A DNA stretch of 64,000 nt, taken from contig OX485804.1 of NCBI GenBank assembly GCA_950295325.1, positions 15,498,001 to 15,562,000 on the forward strand, written 5' to 3'. The position numbers were made by a program, and so were the translations under genes. Origin of the DNA: Polytrichum commune (lineage: Eukaryota > Streptophyta > Polytrichopsida > Polytrichales > Polytrichaceae). This document shows, piece after piece, positions 32,029-43,800 of the stretch (positions within the stretch are counted from its first letter, which is position 1; each line of letters starts with the position of its first letter). The notes beneath the pieces are model-generated. The model had not been told where the DNA came from and ran no database searches. It saw only the letters and a program-made list of their open reading frames with translations.

Positions 32029-34669
32029 CATACTAGCCCAACCCCAAAACTACCACTTTAATAACATATGGACGAACACACTGATTATCAGACTGGCCAA
32101 CCTCACCAACCCCCCCGAAAGGCATATATCAACACCTCACCCATACACAACTTTTGTAGAAAACAATCAAGATATAATATACCCAAAAAATTCAATACAC
32201 ACAGAGATATACGAATTTATCCACAACCAAGATACTACACCAACACCAATCACCCTTCAAAATAAATTTCCCTTCCTCCCAAATCAATTGATCACCGAAG
32301 CACTCCGATGCCTAGAAAGCATCAACGAATATTCACACCCACCCCCACCCCCAGCTACTCCCACGCCAACCCCAAGAATTAACACCGACACCGAGCACGA
32401 AACAAACATAATAACATGGAATGCGTCATCACTCAACACATCATTACCAAACCTACAAAGCCTAATAAACAACTCGCTAAACAATACAGCAATCATACAT
32501 ATCCAAGAAACCAAACTAACCGCAAATAAATCTACAAAATACATACAAAACCTATTTCCGGAATTTAAACTCATTTTCAACAACACACATGCACTCACAA
32601 GATGCATACAACAAAGAATGCCCTATACCCCCGGAAAATGAGGCTTACTCACACTTATCCACAAGAAATATGCATTCCCTGGGAATATCACCAAAATTCC
32701 CACGCCAGTAAATATATCCTCATACCTACAAATAATTAAAATAAACAACCATCCACTAATATCTTGGCTAATCATACACATGTATATGCCTACACACTTA
32801 GAAGACACATGCCTCAATCCACACCTTAAGAACGAAATCACTAACGAAATCACTATACACCCCAATCACATGTATTCATTATGTGGGGACTTTAACCGAG
32901 ATATCGCACTTAGAGGCAGACAAAATAACAACATTAACACCCCTCCACAAGAAGAAGATTACCAATGGAAAATTTTCACCGCATCACTCAACCTAGAATA
33001 TATCCCAACTAACACTAGCATCTCCAGACAAGGAGGCTATAATTATACATCAACAAGTCTAATAGATGGATTCTACATTCACTCACCAGACAACAACAAA
33101 TTCATTTATACCACAATCACAAACATGAATCTAAACTCAGACCATTATCCAGTTGTACTACATATCCCCCACAACACCCTTATACCCAGATCCCCACCCC
33201 CCACAAACACGTCACCAACTAGAATACTAAATCCAATACCACCAGAAAACATCGAAAAATTCAACATAACATTCTTCGAAGAAAACTCTGCACAAATAAA
33301 AGCCCTTACCACCCTACTCGAAAACCACCAACACTTAAGCCCGGATCAATGGGCGGAAGCCTGTACAACATTCGACCACATTGTATACAAAATTTCAGAA
33401 ACAATTGAAGAAACCTGTAAAGCAGACCCACTACCCAACCTTACGAACAGAACATCACAACAAGGTGGGTTTTTGCCACGAAAACTTGCGAGAAAATGGA
33501 AAAGACACCTCAACACATATCACCTCATCAGGAAAACCATATACATTGCACAACACGATCCACTCTGGCAAGCACACCCCATCCTAAACGATATACGAAA
33601 CCACCAACACACAAACATCCCACACCCACCTGTTACAACGGCACCTCCTACTGAATGGATTGATACCATAGCAACCATCGTAAAAAATGCAAATAAAGAA
33701 GCCAGGAAAATCACCACAAAATACACCAAAGACTGCATTCTAAAGGCCGTATCAAAATACCGTCAAATGTATGAAAAAAATCCCAAAAAGATAAATCGAA
33801 AAGTCTTCAAGAACACTGAAACCTCACCCCTGGACTCCATCATTGATAGACAAAACAATATATTAACTAACCCAGAAGACATCGCAGCAGAAATATACAC
33901 GCAACAATCCATCAGTAACCGTCCTACAGTTCCCACATGCCAATATCAAAATACACACCCACTACGCTGCACATGTGGAGTCCGGCAATATCCATGGCAT
34001 GACTTAGACGGATATATCATTGACAAACGAGGAGAACCCCAAATCCCTCTACATACGTATTTTGACCAAGAAATATACGACTTTTGTCTTAAAAACCTAA
34101 GTAATAACAAAACCCTAGGCCCAGACAAAATACCCAATTCAATTCTAAAAAACATGCCTCCACGCTTCCATAAATTACTCTTCTTATTTTTTAAACATTG
34201 TTATAAACAAAAACAAATCCCTGCATCATGGAAAACCAGTCTAACAGTTTTACTATACAAAAAAGGTAACCCATCACAACTAACAAACCATAGACCTATT
34301 GCACTAGCTAACACCATATATAAATTCTACACGAGTACATTAACTTCTATCCTATCAGCGTATGAAGAAAAATACCAAATATTACACAATAGTCAAGAAG
34401 GGTTTAGAGCAGAGAGAAGCACTTCTAGGCAAATCCAATTATTAATCGCAGCGCTTGAAGACGCAAGACTCACGAACCAAGATATATATATTCTTTACAT
34501 TGACTTCAAAAACGCCTTCGGCTCCTTTAATCACGCCAGACTTTTAGCCATAATGAAAGATCTGGGATATCCCACTGACTCCATAAATATCATAGGAAAC
34601 ATATATTCACAATCCTCAACAATATTCACTGGTGAACACTTCGGTAAAACCTTACCAATCCCCATCAAA
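31976..34669 (+). pseudogene. LINE1 ORF2: apurinic-type endonuclease and reverse transcriptase (part)
   Basis: Endonuclease motifs in order: ITWNASSLN (about 32,413), IIHIQETKL (about 32,495), LCGDFNRD (about 32,880) and LNSDHYPVV (about 33,130), matching the exonuclease III/AP endonuclease family used by LINEs to nick the target. An in-frame TGA at 32,639-32,641 breaks it. Reverse transcriptase follows from about 34,100: LGPDKIPNSILK, ASWKTSLTVLLYKKG, NHRPIALANTIYK and YILYIDFKNAFGS. A single-base frameshift at about 34,668 moves the rest into the next frame. A CX2C-rich segment lies before the RT (HPLRCTCGVRQYPWH). Confidence 0.85.
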
Positions 34670-35802
34670 GAGGTACAATACAAGGTGATACCCTTAGCTC
34701 ATATCTATTTATCATATTCCTAGAACCCCTTCTCAGATGGCTACAACAAGGGAATAATGGATACACTTTTGGTACATCTAAAATTACAATCTCATCAGCA
34801 GCATATGCAGATGACCTAGCAGCAATCGCCAATAAACTAGAGACACTACAAACACAACTCAACAAACTAGACAAATTCTGCGAATGGGTAGGAATGGATC
34901 TTGGAATACCCAAATGCGCAATAACTGGATGCCCAAACAAATCCAAACTTCACCCCACAACCTTCAAAGCCCTAATCCAATCTACCAATATCAACTACAG
35001 AAACCAACCTATACCAGTCTTAAACCAACATGAACCATACACGTATCTAGGAATAAATCTTGCACCATCACTCAAATGGAAAACACAAATAAATACCACT
35101 ACAGCTAAAGTAATAAAACAGTGTCAAGCCCTTGTAACATGCCCAGCTACTATGAAACAAAAAATAAACATGGCAGATACAGTCATACGTGCTGGAATAG
35201 CATACAGCTTCTACGCAGTGCCATACTCCATACCAGCTATCAAAAAACTCGATAAAAAAATCATAGCACTTCATAAAACGATATGCGGAATACCCAAATG
35301 CACATCTAACATCGCTACACAACTCCCACACAATCTATTCGGAATCGAAGCATTCTCACTACAAAATGCCTATTTAAGATGCATTGGAGAACAACTACAA
35401 AACGCACTCAATGATAAAGGTAGAATTGGGAAAATATATGTTGATCTACTTCAATTCATACTCGCCAAATATGGGGGCTCTAAGGAAATCACCCGCATTA
35501 AATACCACCACTGTGTTAGATCACCCATCACTAGAACATTATTTTTGCTCAAACATAAAGCCGAAGTCCACCTAAAAAGTACAATAAACAATTTTCTACT
35601 AACCCCATCCCCACTTGAAACTGCATGGATGCAGGAAGCACAAATGCTTTATGGCCTAAATCCCAACACCTCACTTAAATTACTACACAAACTACTTGTA
35701 CATAATATAATCACACTAGACCAAATTACCATGCCTAATGGTACCACTCTAATGAACCCGGACGAATTCCAAATCTACCACTCCTTCTAAACTTATCAAA
35801 AA
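34670..35802 (+). pseudogene. LINE1 ORF2: reverse transcriptase C-terminal half (YADD) and thumb
   Basis: After the frameshift the frame reads RGTIQGDTLSSYLF and then the catalytic AYADD at 34,801-34,815, followed by thumb-like sequence (YTYLGINLAPSLKWKTQIN). It ends at a stop near 35,790, and 88 bases later the CACTA element begins. The YADD box is intact. Confidence 0.85.
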
Positions 35803-36202
35803 CGCACTTAACATAGCTAATCAATTATTTTGCCACCCTCCTGGAAATCAATGCCCCCTACTATGCCAACAACACCATCCACTAAGATCCACTACAAGGA
35901 AATGGGTGTATAATTGACAAAAATGTGACACTAAAATGTCCGAAGTGACAAAATCAGCTCAAAGCTATGAGTTTTTGTCAATTCGGACATTATTCAAAAT
36001 TTGTGTCAATTTTCTGTCATCAGATTTATATATTTCACGTTTAACTTATTCCCTTCACCTGAGCATGTGTCTCATATTTATTAACAACAAAAGGTGTTAC
36101 AAAAGGTGTTACAAAAGGTTTTTAATTATTGTAATTACTAGTATAAGTAATTAATATAATTAATGTATTTACTATAATTAATGTAATAATTAATGTAAAT
36201 AC

Positions 36203-36332
36203 TGAAATTACCAATTTAAGTAAATGGGGAAATTACCAATTTAACTAAATACTGAAATTTTCTAATTTAAGTAAATATTGAAATTTTCTAATTTAGGTAA
36301 ATACTGAAATTTGCTATTTTCAGTAAAATACT
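36203..36332. repeat. AT-rich tandem repeat, five units of 25-27 bp
   Basis: Units start GAAATT and share AATTTAAGTAAATACT. Lies inside the CACTA element. A 16-bp duplication (AAAGGTGTTAC) occurs nearby at 36,089-36,120. Confidence 0.8.
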
Positions 36333-36569
36333 GAAATTATTGTAATTAATGTAGTTAAAATAATTACAATAATTACTGTAATAATATTTAGGAGTATTTT
36401 TGTAAATTGTTTTTAATACAAATACAATACGTACTAATTAAAAATAGTAAATACATTAATTCTATGCTTGTTTTTACTTTCACTAATTAAAATATATATA
36501 TACATAAGTTTATAAGTCTTATGGCTTCTTCATACAAAACTCTTACATACTTGGCCTATATCATGTAAT

Positions 36570-36773
36570 GAGCGGTGGCTTAGTGGCTAAGGCCTTCACA
36601 CTATAGCCAAGAGGTTCAAGGTTCGATCCCCTTGACCCCTCACCCTTGGCTTCGCCTAGGGTAGGTAGGTGGCTTTGTCCATTAGCCTAGGTTAGGTGAG
36701 GTGGCCCTTCGCCCTTAGACCTATGTGAGTAGGCCCCGAATGTGAGGGTGGATTACTAATTTAGGATTTTTTT
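36570..36773 (+). mobile_element. tRNA-derived SINE
   Basis: The first 72 bases are tRNA-like: start GAGCGGT, A-box region TGGCTTAGTGGCTAAGG (36,577-36,593), B box GGTTCGATCCC (36,620-36,630) with a matching T stem, and an almost complementary acceptor arm. A non-tRNA body and a run of T follow to about 36,773. The B box lies in the position needed for RNA polymerase III. It sits within the CACTA element. Confidence 0.8.
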
Positions 36774-37169
36774 ACTAGTATAACTTGGACATTAAACCAC
36801 ATCACCATGGGTAAATGACGAGGTAAAGAGAATCCAACATGACAAGGGGGCCGGAGTAAATGGAATCCTACGTGTATAATTGTCCCACATGACAAAGAAA
36901 TTGACAGAACTCTGTTAATTGTATGACCGAATCAAGGTGCCCTATATGATACCCAAATTAACAGAATTTCGTCACATTTTTGTCAAATAGGTCATATAAA
37001 CTCTTGTAGTGATCCCTAAAAAATAAATATATAATAAGACACCACAATATCCTACCACACCCACCAACCGCCCCCGTACACCCCCCTAACCTCCCCATCC
37101 CCCCTCTACCCCCGACAATTCCCCATACACAAAATAATCGATCATAAACAAAAACAATCCAATGACCAT

Positions 37170-38180
37170 AACGGAATAAAAAGAACAGTCACGTCGTACT
37201 TATGTCAATGGACTACAACAAATAACAACACATATAACAAATGGCGAACTCAAAGGGACCTATACCCCTACTGTGAAGCCAACACATGTAATCACAACAC
37301 AGACCTACTTATTCATTACTACAAAGAAAGACAACACAAACATTTTTCAAACATAATTAATGCCTACTTCTCCACAGAACAACATAGAGACACAAGATAC
37401 GTCACACCAACCACAATAATTCCACTAGCACATATCTCTATTAATGAATGCAACCCAGAAAACGACATCGAAACAAACTCTGATACCATCCAAACACAAT
37501 TCGATGTCGCTCACATATACGAAGACAATGGCCGACACCTCATTACCATCCCGAAAGCTAGACTAACATGGCTATGGAAACAATACCAATTGGCAAAAAA
37601 CAACACACACGGTCTAGAACCATCTACCCAATCGTTCGAAACTCAAATTGTTTGGTTATACCAAAGGTACAAATACCGTATCCCAAAAAATGACCCACTC
37701 AAACGAGCCCAATATACAATACCAACCCAAATATTAGATCTCCTTATTACAACATTCAATATTAACCACTCATATTACATGCCCCACACAATTCACCCAA
37801 TTCTACTCACCATTCTCGCGAGACATAATATTTGGATCCCTAGGTAAAGCGTTTGACCATAAATGACAAGGAATCGGTTACGCACACCCTCATAATACAA
37901 CAGACCTACAACAAGCTATTCACTGGGCGCGCATAGCGGCCCAAAATGATCCATATACAATCACTATACTTATATCTCCGGATACTAATTGGTACCAAAA
38001 CTCCAACCCACACACAGGCCCATTCCCAGACACACACGTCATTGCCCATTTCGCCGCTGATACAATCACGTATGAGGAACCCATAATACCCTCCGAGCTC
38101 AATACCACAAGAAAAGAACCATCTACCATACAAATATTTTGTATCCATCACCAAAACAATAACATAGGCACCTACGAACA
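37170..38180 (+). pseudogene. LINE1 segment between RT and RNase H: uncharacterised conserved region
   Basis: Coding sequence resumes after the CACTA element in an open frame to 37,847, then shifts to the frame that runs into RNase H; a TGA at 37,867 interrupts it. The region reads TFNINHSYYMP, then IFGSLGKAFDHK, QGIGYAHPHNTT and AIHWARIAAQND. The second copy (LINE2, minus, about 43,700-44,150) shows TFQIAHPYFSN, VIFGSLGPTF, KGRGYAHITT and IKWTKLAAH in the same order. Conservation between diverged copies shows it was a real protein segment. The function is unknown; the pattern faintly recalls a Dam-type methyltransferase with AHPH where NPPY would be, which is speculation. Confidence 0.65.
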
Positions 38181-38181
38181 A

Positions 38182-39855
38182 ATGAAATTAATAAGCGACA
38201 TAGCAAATAACCTCCAAATACTACAAAGTCACACACAAACTGCACCACCCACCCCTCTAAACACCACCGTTAACCCTAGTAAAAAATGGGCTAAATCAAA
38301 CTACCCAAACACACCCCTACACAATAATATCCCCACCCCACAACTTCCAAACTACCAAACTAACTTACCGCTAAAATTCCACCCCCAATTTAGCTACTAC
38401 ACGGACGGATCCTTTATAAAACCCAAAGAAATTGCCCCTGGGGTATGGAGAAGAGAAAGAGCTGGATACGGTATCTATAGCCCCAAAGGCTTAAATATCG
38501 CCAAAAGACTCCATGGGCATCAAAACATACTACGTGCAGAAATGATGGCTATACACAAAACACTAAGAATCATCAATACAAAATTCCCTAATGAACCCGC
38601 ATACATATTCACAGACAGTCTAAACGTATTATACCTACTCAATACACAAATTAAACACCCCACTCTCCATAATAGTCACCCCGACCAAACCACACTCAAC
38701 TCCATGGTAAAAATCCTCCAAGACCGTACACAGCCAATCACACTATACAAAGTCAGAGCACACGTCAACATTGACGGTAATGAAAAAGCGGATAAACTAG
38801 CAAAAGCCGGGTTAGAATTAGAACACAGAATTGCCATCCACCCATACGAACATGCCCACGCCATCCCGTACTATTACCAAAAGGACGTCTGGGCCTCGAT
38901 GGCAGACGTCCCAGACAAAGGCCCAGTAAGATTCTTAGAAAAACAAATTAAAAAATATGATAGGAAAACCAATATAGCAATCATGGCCACACAAACCCCC
39001 AACACGTGTAAATGGACAGAAAATAGAGACATTGACAAAGAACTGTCCAACGAATTCTGGACAAATCCCTTAATCACAGACAAACAAAAATCATGCCTTA
39101 TTAAATTCCGTACAGGAACATACATGGGTAATGCTAGAAAACAAATGTTCTTCGGTCACCAGAGGTACCCCTCTATCACATGCCCTATATGCAATTCAAA
39201 CGATCCAGACACTTGGCTACATGTTCTACTGAAATGCAACCAACAACATATACACTCACTACGAATTAAAAGACATAACAAAGCAGTCGGAGAAATTAAG
39301 AAGCTTCTAATCTCGTCCGAAAAATCCCGATGTTTTACTCTCATGAATGCCGGTACCTTCAATAATAACCCCCAAGAAAATACAGTCCCCAATTGGCTAC
39401 TCCCCTGTACATGTAACACACAAAGATGTCATTGCAACGCAAGATTTCGACCTGATATACTTTGCGTTAAAGGATTACCATATCAAAATGACCCTCCCAT
39501 TGACATTGACCCTAACCTCACCATACAATTTATTGAATTCACATATTGTAACGACAGATTTTCCCCAGAAACAATAGAAGCAAAAAACAACAAATACAAA
39601 CCTTTGATTGATAGTATTGCTTCCAGAGGATGGAAAATCGAACCACTTATTGTCATCACAGCTGGGGCCCGAGCTACGGCCCACATCCCATCTATGAAAA
39701 TACTAGAAGAAAATCTCAAAATACCCCTGGTTACCATCAAAAATACCTTTAAAAACATTAATACCATTGCAATACAATATGCCATGTCCATCCTCCTCCA
39801 TAAGAGGAGAATTGAAAACCACCAACCGCTCCCCCAAAACTTAGACCCTCCATAA
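38182..39855 (+). pseudogene. LINE1 ORF2 C-terminus: RNase H and restriction-like endonuclease
   Basis: RNase H: YYTDGSF with the first Asp at 38,404, LRAEMMAI, IFTDSLNVL and HVNIDGNEKAD provide the catalytic acidic residues. A zinc-finger-like CPIC...WLHVLLKC...HSLRIKRH follows from 39,181. A restriction-like endonuclease signature comes next: RPDILC with Asp at 39,454, IEFTY with Glu at 39,535, and a downstream Lys (EAKNNKYK). This finger plus PD-(D/E)XK arrangement is that of R2/R4/Dualen-type elements. This 557-codon part has no stop and ends at 39,855, nine bases before the poly(A). Confidence 0.88.
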
Positions 39856-39863
39856 AACCCACC

Positions 39864-39892
<29 letters not shown>
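39864..39892 (+). other. Poly(A) tail of LINE1
   Basis: 29 consecutive A residues, 8 bases after the ORF2 stop codon. Marks the 3' end of LINE1 and the direction of its insertion. Confidence 0.9.
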
Positions 39893-39894
<2 letters not shown>

Positions 39895-39929
39895 TATATA
39901 ATATTTAATATCTATTTACAGTTCAGAAT

Positions 39930-40085
39930 GAGGGATTGGTGCCGGTTGGTTGGTACAAATTCCTGCTTTTTACTCACTTGCAGCACCAAGTCACGCGTTA
40001 CATTTTAGACGATCATACGGACTCGACTGAAATCGAACCCGGAACGTCTTAACTCAAACATCCTCCCACAACCAACCGAGGAATC
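39930..40085 (-). mobile_element. SINE-like tRNA-derived sequence (minus strand)
   Basis: On the minus strand a B-box-like GGTTCGATTTC (plus 40,029-40,039) lies about 25 bases after an A-box-like TCGGTTGGTTGTGGGAGG (40,062-40,079). A further 100 bases without tRNA similarity follow. The acceptor stem is not preserved, so this is tentative. Confidence 0.4.
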
Positions 40086-40311
40086 ATGACTTGGCGTTCA
40101 CTCTCATAACAAAAACACTAATTATACCTAAAAGGCATGCACCGCCGTGGGCCATGATCGGCCCACGTTATTTGTTTCTCGGTTACTATAGTGTCCATCC
40201 TCGAAAGAGGAGAGTAGTTTTGTCCCAGCTTCCCCATGTCCTGTGGGCATCGGGTTGTTGGCATTACGAACGGACACTCCATTCACGCCGGCCCCTAAAA
40301 AGGGACCGGAG

Positions 40312-40350
40312 TATCTATCTATCTATCTATCTATCTCCTAAACCCTAAAC
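40312..40350. repeat. (TATC)n microsatellite and two telomere-like units
   Basis: TATC repeats about six times (40,312-40,336), followed by CCTAAACCCTAAAC (two plant telomere-type repeats, 40,337-40,350). Too short to be a telomere. Confidence 0.85.
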
Positions 40351-40804
40351 ACAACGGTGAGGCTCAAATGTTGTGCATAAACAGGCGCCCTACAATCGGG
40401 TTGAAGAGTTTCAAAAGAGAAGGGGAGAAAAACCACCAAGAGAAGTCGGGCATAGAGTTAGGCTTCCAATTTCATCCATTTTTGGATGAATGATGAGTAA
40501 TTTTTCATTCATCCCTCGTGAGGCATGCGTACGAAATTGATTCTACTAAACATACATCCTAAGATCCTTATTTTCAGCCCCTATATTATTTTTACTAAAA
40601 GGGAATGGCCCATATTTTATACCTATTTATTTTACTTGTAATGGGCTTATGTACTTTTAATGGACCCTTCATTATTTGGAATTCTTTTATAATTTTTATG
40701 TTAGATGATTTTAATCCTCCCTATATTATGCCGCACGTCGTTTTTAAAATGCACTAAGTGACCTCCCCGTGGTTCAACTTTACAATGGAGTGACCTCCCC
40801 GTGG

Positions 40805-43800
40805 CATGGGAGTAGCCATGAGGGCATGGTGTTGTCAGGTGTGCGGTTTTTAATGTTATCAACATTAATTAGGGTAAAGCAACGGGTTGTGGGGTGGGCT
40901 AGTAGTGTGTTCGCTAGTGCGTGTATAACTTCATTGTGTTGGTTTGTCCTTAGATTACTTATGTGTTTATTAGTGCAACATGATATTAGGTAGAGGCATG
41001 TGTTATTTTGGTGGGATATGCATATGTTACATGTTGGGGATATGTCTTGATTGCATATGTGTTTTTTTTTTCCAATGGTTCTGTCAGCCATAAACCCCCA
41101 CCCTTATGCGTCGTAGTCCGGGTGAGAGCCCATGGCTCACATGTACTTGCTTGCTTCCCTGGTCCTAGAACTTGTTACTCAACCCCTTAGAATGCAAATC
41201 TTAAAAAAAAACACACACACACACTTCTTTATTCAAATGTCACAAGGTATTTGAGCATTGAGAAATACTCTCCCTGCTCATTGTCACTAGCACACACAAC
41301 ATTCACTCCAAGCCTTCAAACCCACCTTACTAAACCGTCCTAAGCTAAGTCCTTGGCCACCCAATGCCCTTCATTAAGAGCACCTACTTGTCAATCACTA
41401 CCACCCAACCTAGGCTTGGCATACACTTTGCCAACCTAAAATTAATCCCTAATGGTAATGAGACAACACCGAATTACAGTTGGGTTGCCTAGGCCTCCAT
41501 TCCAATCCAGAAAGTTTCCCAATCTACTCACAACCCTGACTAATCACTACCTCCGACTCTATCAGTTCATCAATCCTATCTGTGTTGACTCCTCCCCTTG
41601 ACCTGTGAGACTAACCATGTGCACTGTTACCACCCAGTCACTTAGCCTTAGTCCTCGAAGGTCAATGGCCACTTCCTGTCCAACCCAACAGCCTACTTGG
41701 CGCGAATCCTCATCCTCCGAACAACATTGGGCCACTGATGCACCTGCCGACATTAGGATCAAATCGTTCGCCCCTTCATTCCATTCTCAACCCCCGGCGA
41801 TTACAACATGCCTTCCGAGGTAAGGTAGCCTCTCCTCTGTGCTGCCAGAATTCTTCCACCCCGCGAAGACAAACTGCCCAGTTTGTTGTCTCCCCTCGAC
41901 AACCAGCATTTTCGCAGTTGCCCAATTGTTGCATCCTCTCAGGTCTTGAATGTGAATCCCGGTCACGCTAATTTGCCTCCTGTCACCGAATTCCTTAACT
42001 GCCGCCCATTCCGAAGTATCCTGTCGCCACAACTATCACTCACTGGAAACCAACCTTCAGAGACCGGTGGTAGGAGCTCCCCTCATGACTTGCTGAAATC
42101 TCTCGGCTACAACCCAATCTGTGACTCGTTGTGGCGCATTTTTCTTCTCCCCTGTTTCTCTTGCATTAAGTCCCAACACTCGCATGGTTCAGGTGCTCTC
42201 ATTTATTAGCTTCAGATAGAGCTTCGTGTTGGCTCCCATCCAAGTTAAGTACTCGGCGTTCTCAGCGTGTTTCTACTCCTTCCAGCCATGCGTTGCCTCA
42301 ACCGCTCCCAATTCCAGCACTTCCCATGTGAAGGCAGCCAAGGCAGCGGTCTGAACCAAATCCTGCCACCCATCAGCCTTGGTCAAGCTCTTTCCTCGTG
42401 CATTGCGTCCGTCTCCCCTTCACCCCCTGGGTCTAATCCAACCGAACAAGGACTCTCCAAATTTTTGGCCAGGGCCTCCCCCTTCCGGCTGCCTCCCTGG
42501 TCTCTGTGTTCGAGTGAGTGGAGGCCGCCTCCAGTTCCAGGGACCCCTCCGATACCTACCCCCATTTCAACTAACACTCTCCTCATATTGGACCCTCAAA
42601 TCTCCTTTTTGTTCATCCAAGAGCCTAAAACAAACACAAGTCTAGCCCAAAACTAACCATTCCCCCACCTTGAACCTTTGAGCATGGCATCCCTAACTTA
42701 ATCAAGCTAATTAACTTCTTTATATTTTTCTTACTTAATAACTTAAATCAAACTCCTTAAAATCACCAACGCCCAATTCCTAAACTACCATCCACGCTAA
42801 CCATCCACTGACTCAAGAAATTGCAATTCAAGTGTTTTTGGTCATTTCCCAGTTTAACTTGAATTGTGAACACTTATTTGGGCTCACAAGTTCCCTAAAG
42901 TATCTTCCATATCTAAATATGAGGGATTGTGTTATTTGAGCATTGGTAATCCAGGGGGGGCATCCCATAATAGATTTGACCATTTTATGTGTATGTTTGT
43001 GCAGGAGAGCCATTTGTCTATACAGGGTATTGTAATTTTTGCATGGGAGATGAATGCGCTTATGTGCTCTTTATCTTTGTAGTTTTTGAGGTTGCGGACT
43101 GAGCCGTCATGTTGTGTAGATGTCGGGGGGATGTCGGGGGGATGTATGGTGTTTGATGGCTGATGAGGTGGAAAGGGGTTTTTACAATGCGGGTTGTTTT
43201 AATCCTTGTTTGGCCATTTTACCAGCCTTGTTGTTTTCCAACGATATTTGTGTGGGCTCTGACTATGCAAATGATGATATTGCGGTGGGAGGTTTTTAGC
43301 GTATTTATTATTTGGGTTATGAATAGCTTATATACGTGGTTATATGCAGAGGATGGGTTTCTTATGTGGTTGAAGAGAAGATATATGTTGTTGAGGCTAT
43401 TTATGAATATGAATGTAACCGTTGGGAAAGGTTTGGTGTGCTTTGCGGCAATCAGGACTACGTATAATTATGTTGTGAGATTTTGGGGTATCCGGGTAGG
43501 CGAGCAACGATATTGACTCGTAGTGGTCCATTGAAAACTCTGGCTCCTACAATATTGCCTTTTCCTTCTCAATCCAATGGTGTGAATGAGCCATCTGTAT
43601 AGTAGGATTGGGCGTGTGGGAAGTGTAGGGGGAGGATTGATGTTACAGATGTTGGAGGAAGGTGGGTATTTGTGGTGTGTTGGGTGTGTGGGAGAATATT
43701 AGAATGAAGGTGAGTAGGGGTTCTTTGTTGTTGTAGTGTGCATGGAAGGGCTATGTTTCGATATATTGTAAATTGCGGGGTGGGATGTTACGTATAGGAA

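Larger units (their letters stand above)
35890..37011. mobile_element. Non-autonomous CACTA element (1,122 bp)
   Basis: Ends read CACTACAAG on both sides when reversed, with a further shared inner block TTGACAAAAATGTGAC. A 3-bp duplication ATC flanks it (35,887-35,889 and 37,012-37,014). These are defining traits of CACTA/En-Spm elements. It has no transposase. It carries a SINE and a 25-27-bp tandem repeat and splits LINE1. Confidence 0.92.
29306..39892 (+). mobile_element. LINE1: Dualen/RandI-like non-LTR retrotransposon (decayed)
   Basis: Order of parts: ORF1 candidate, 2A-like motif, apurinic-type endonuclease, reverse transcriptase, unknown segment, RNase H, CCHC finger plus restriction-like endonuclease, stop at 39,853-39,855, then poly(A) at 39,864-39,892. 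Having both endonuclease types with RNase H is the hallmark of the Dualen/RandI clade first described in green algae. ORF2 is broken by frameshifts near 31,980-32,025, 34,668 and 37,840, stops at 32,639 and 37,867, and a CACTA insertion (35,890-37,011). The 5' end is uncertain: it may lie left of ORF1 or at about 30,980. No convincing target duplication was found. Confidence 0.8.
25901..40804. mobile_element. 14.9-kb element with terminal inverted repeats, holding LINE1
   Basis: The left end starts CACGGGGAGGTCACT; the right end, reversed, starts CCACGGGGAGGTCACT. The similarity runs inward through ...CATTGTNAAGTTGAAC, a second CACGGGGAGGTCACT, and an ACGTGCGGC block. CATGGGA flanks both ends (25,894-25,900 and 40,805-40,811) and rejoins the frame of LINE2. 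The same end sequences bound the 538-bp copy at 53,106. No transposase was recognised among the genes inside. The superfamily is therefore unknown; a 7-bp duplication is not the standard for hAT (8), Mutator (9-10) or CACTA (2-3). Confidence 0.8.

Noticed and set aside
36203-36332. CRISPR array
   Set aside because: Direct tandem repeats without unique spacers, in a plant CACTA element.
36570-36641. Functional tRNA gene
   Set aside because: A and B boxes fit, but the anticodon arm is poor, one acceptor pair fails, and a SINE body follows.
41562-42656. ORFs of 66-129 codons as genes
   Set aside because: Several frames are open at once in C-rich sequence; no start context or domain supports one.
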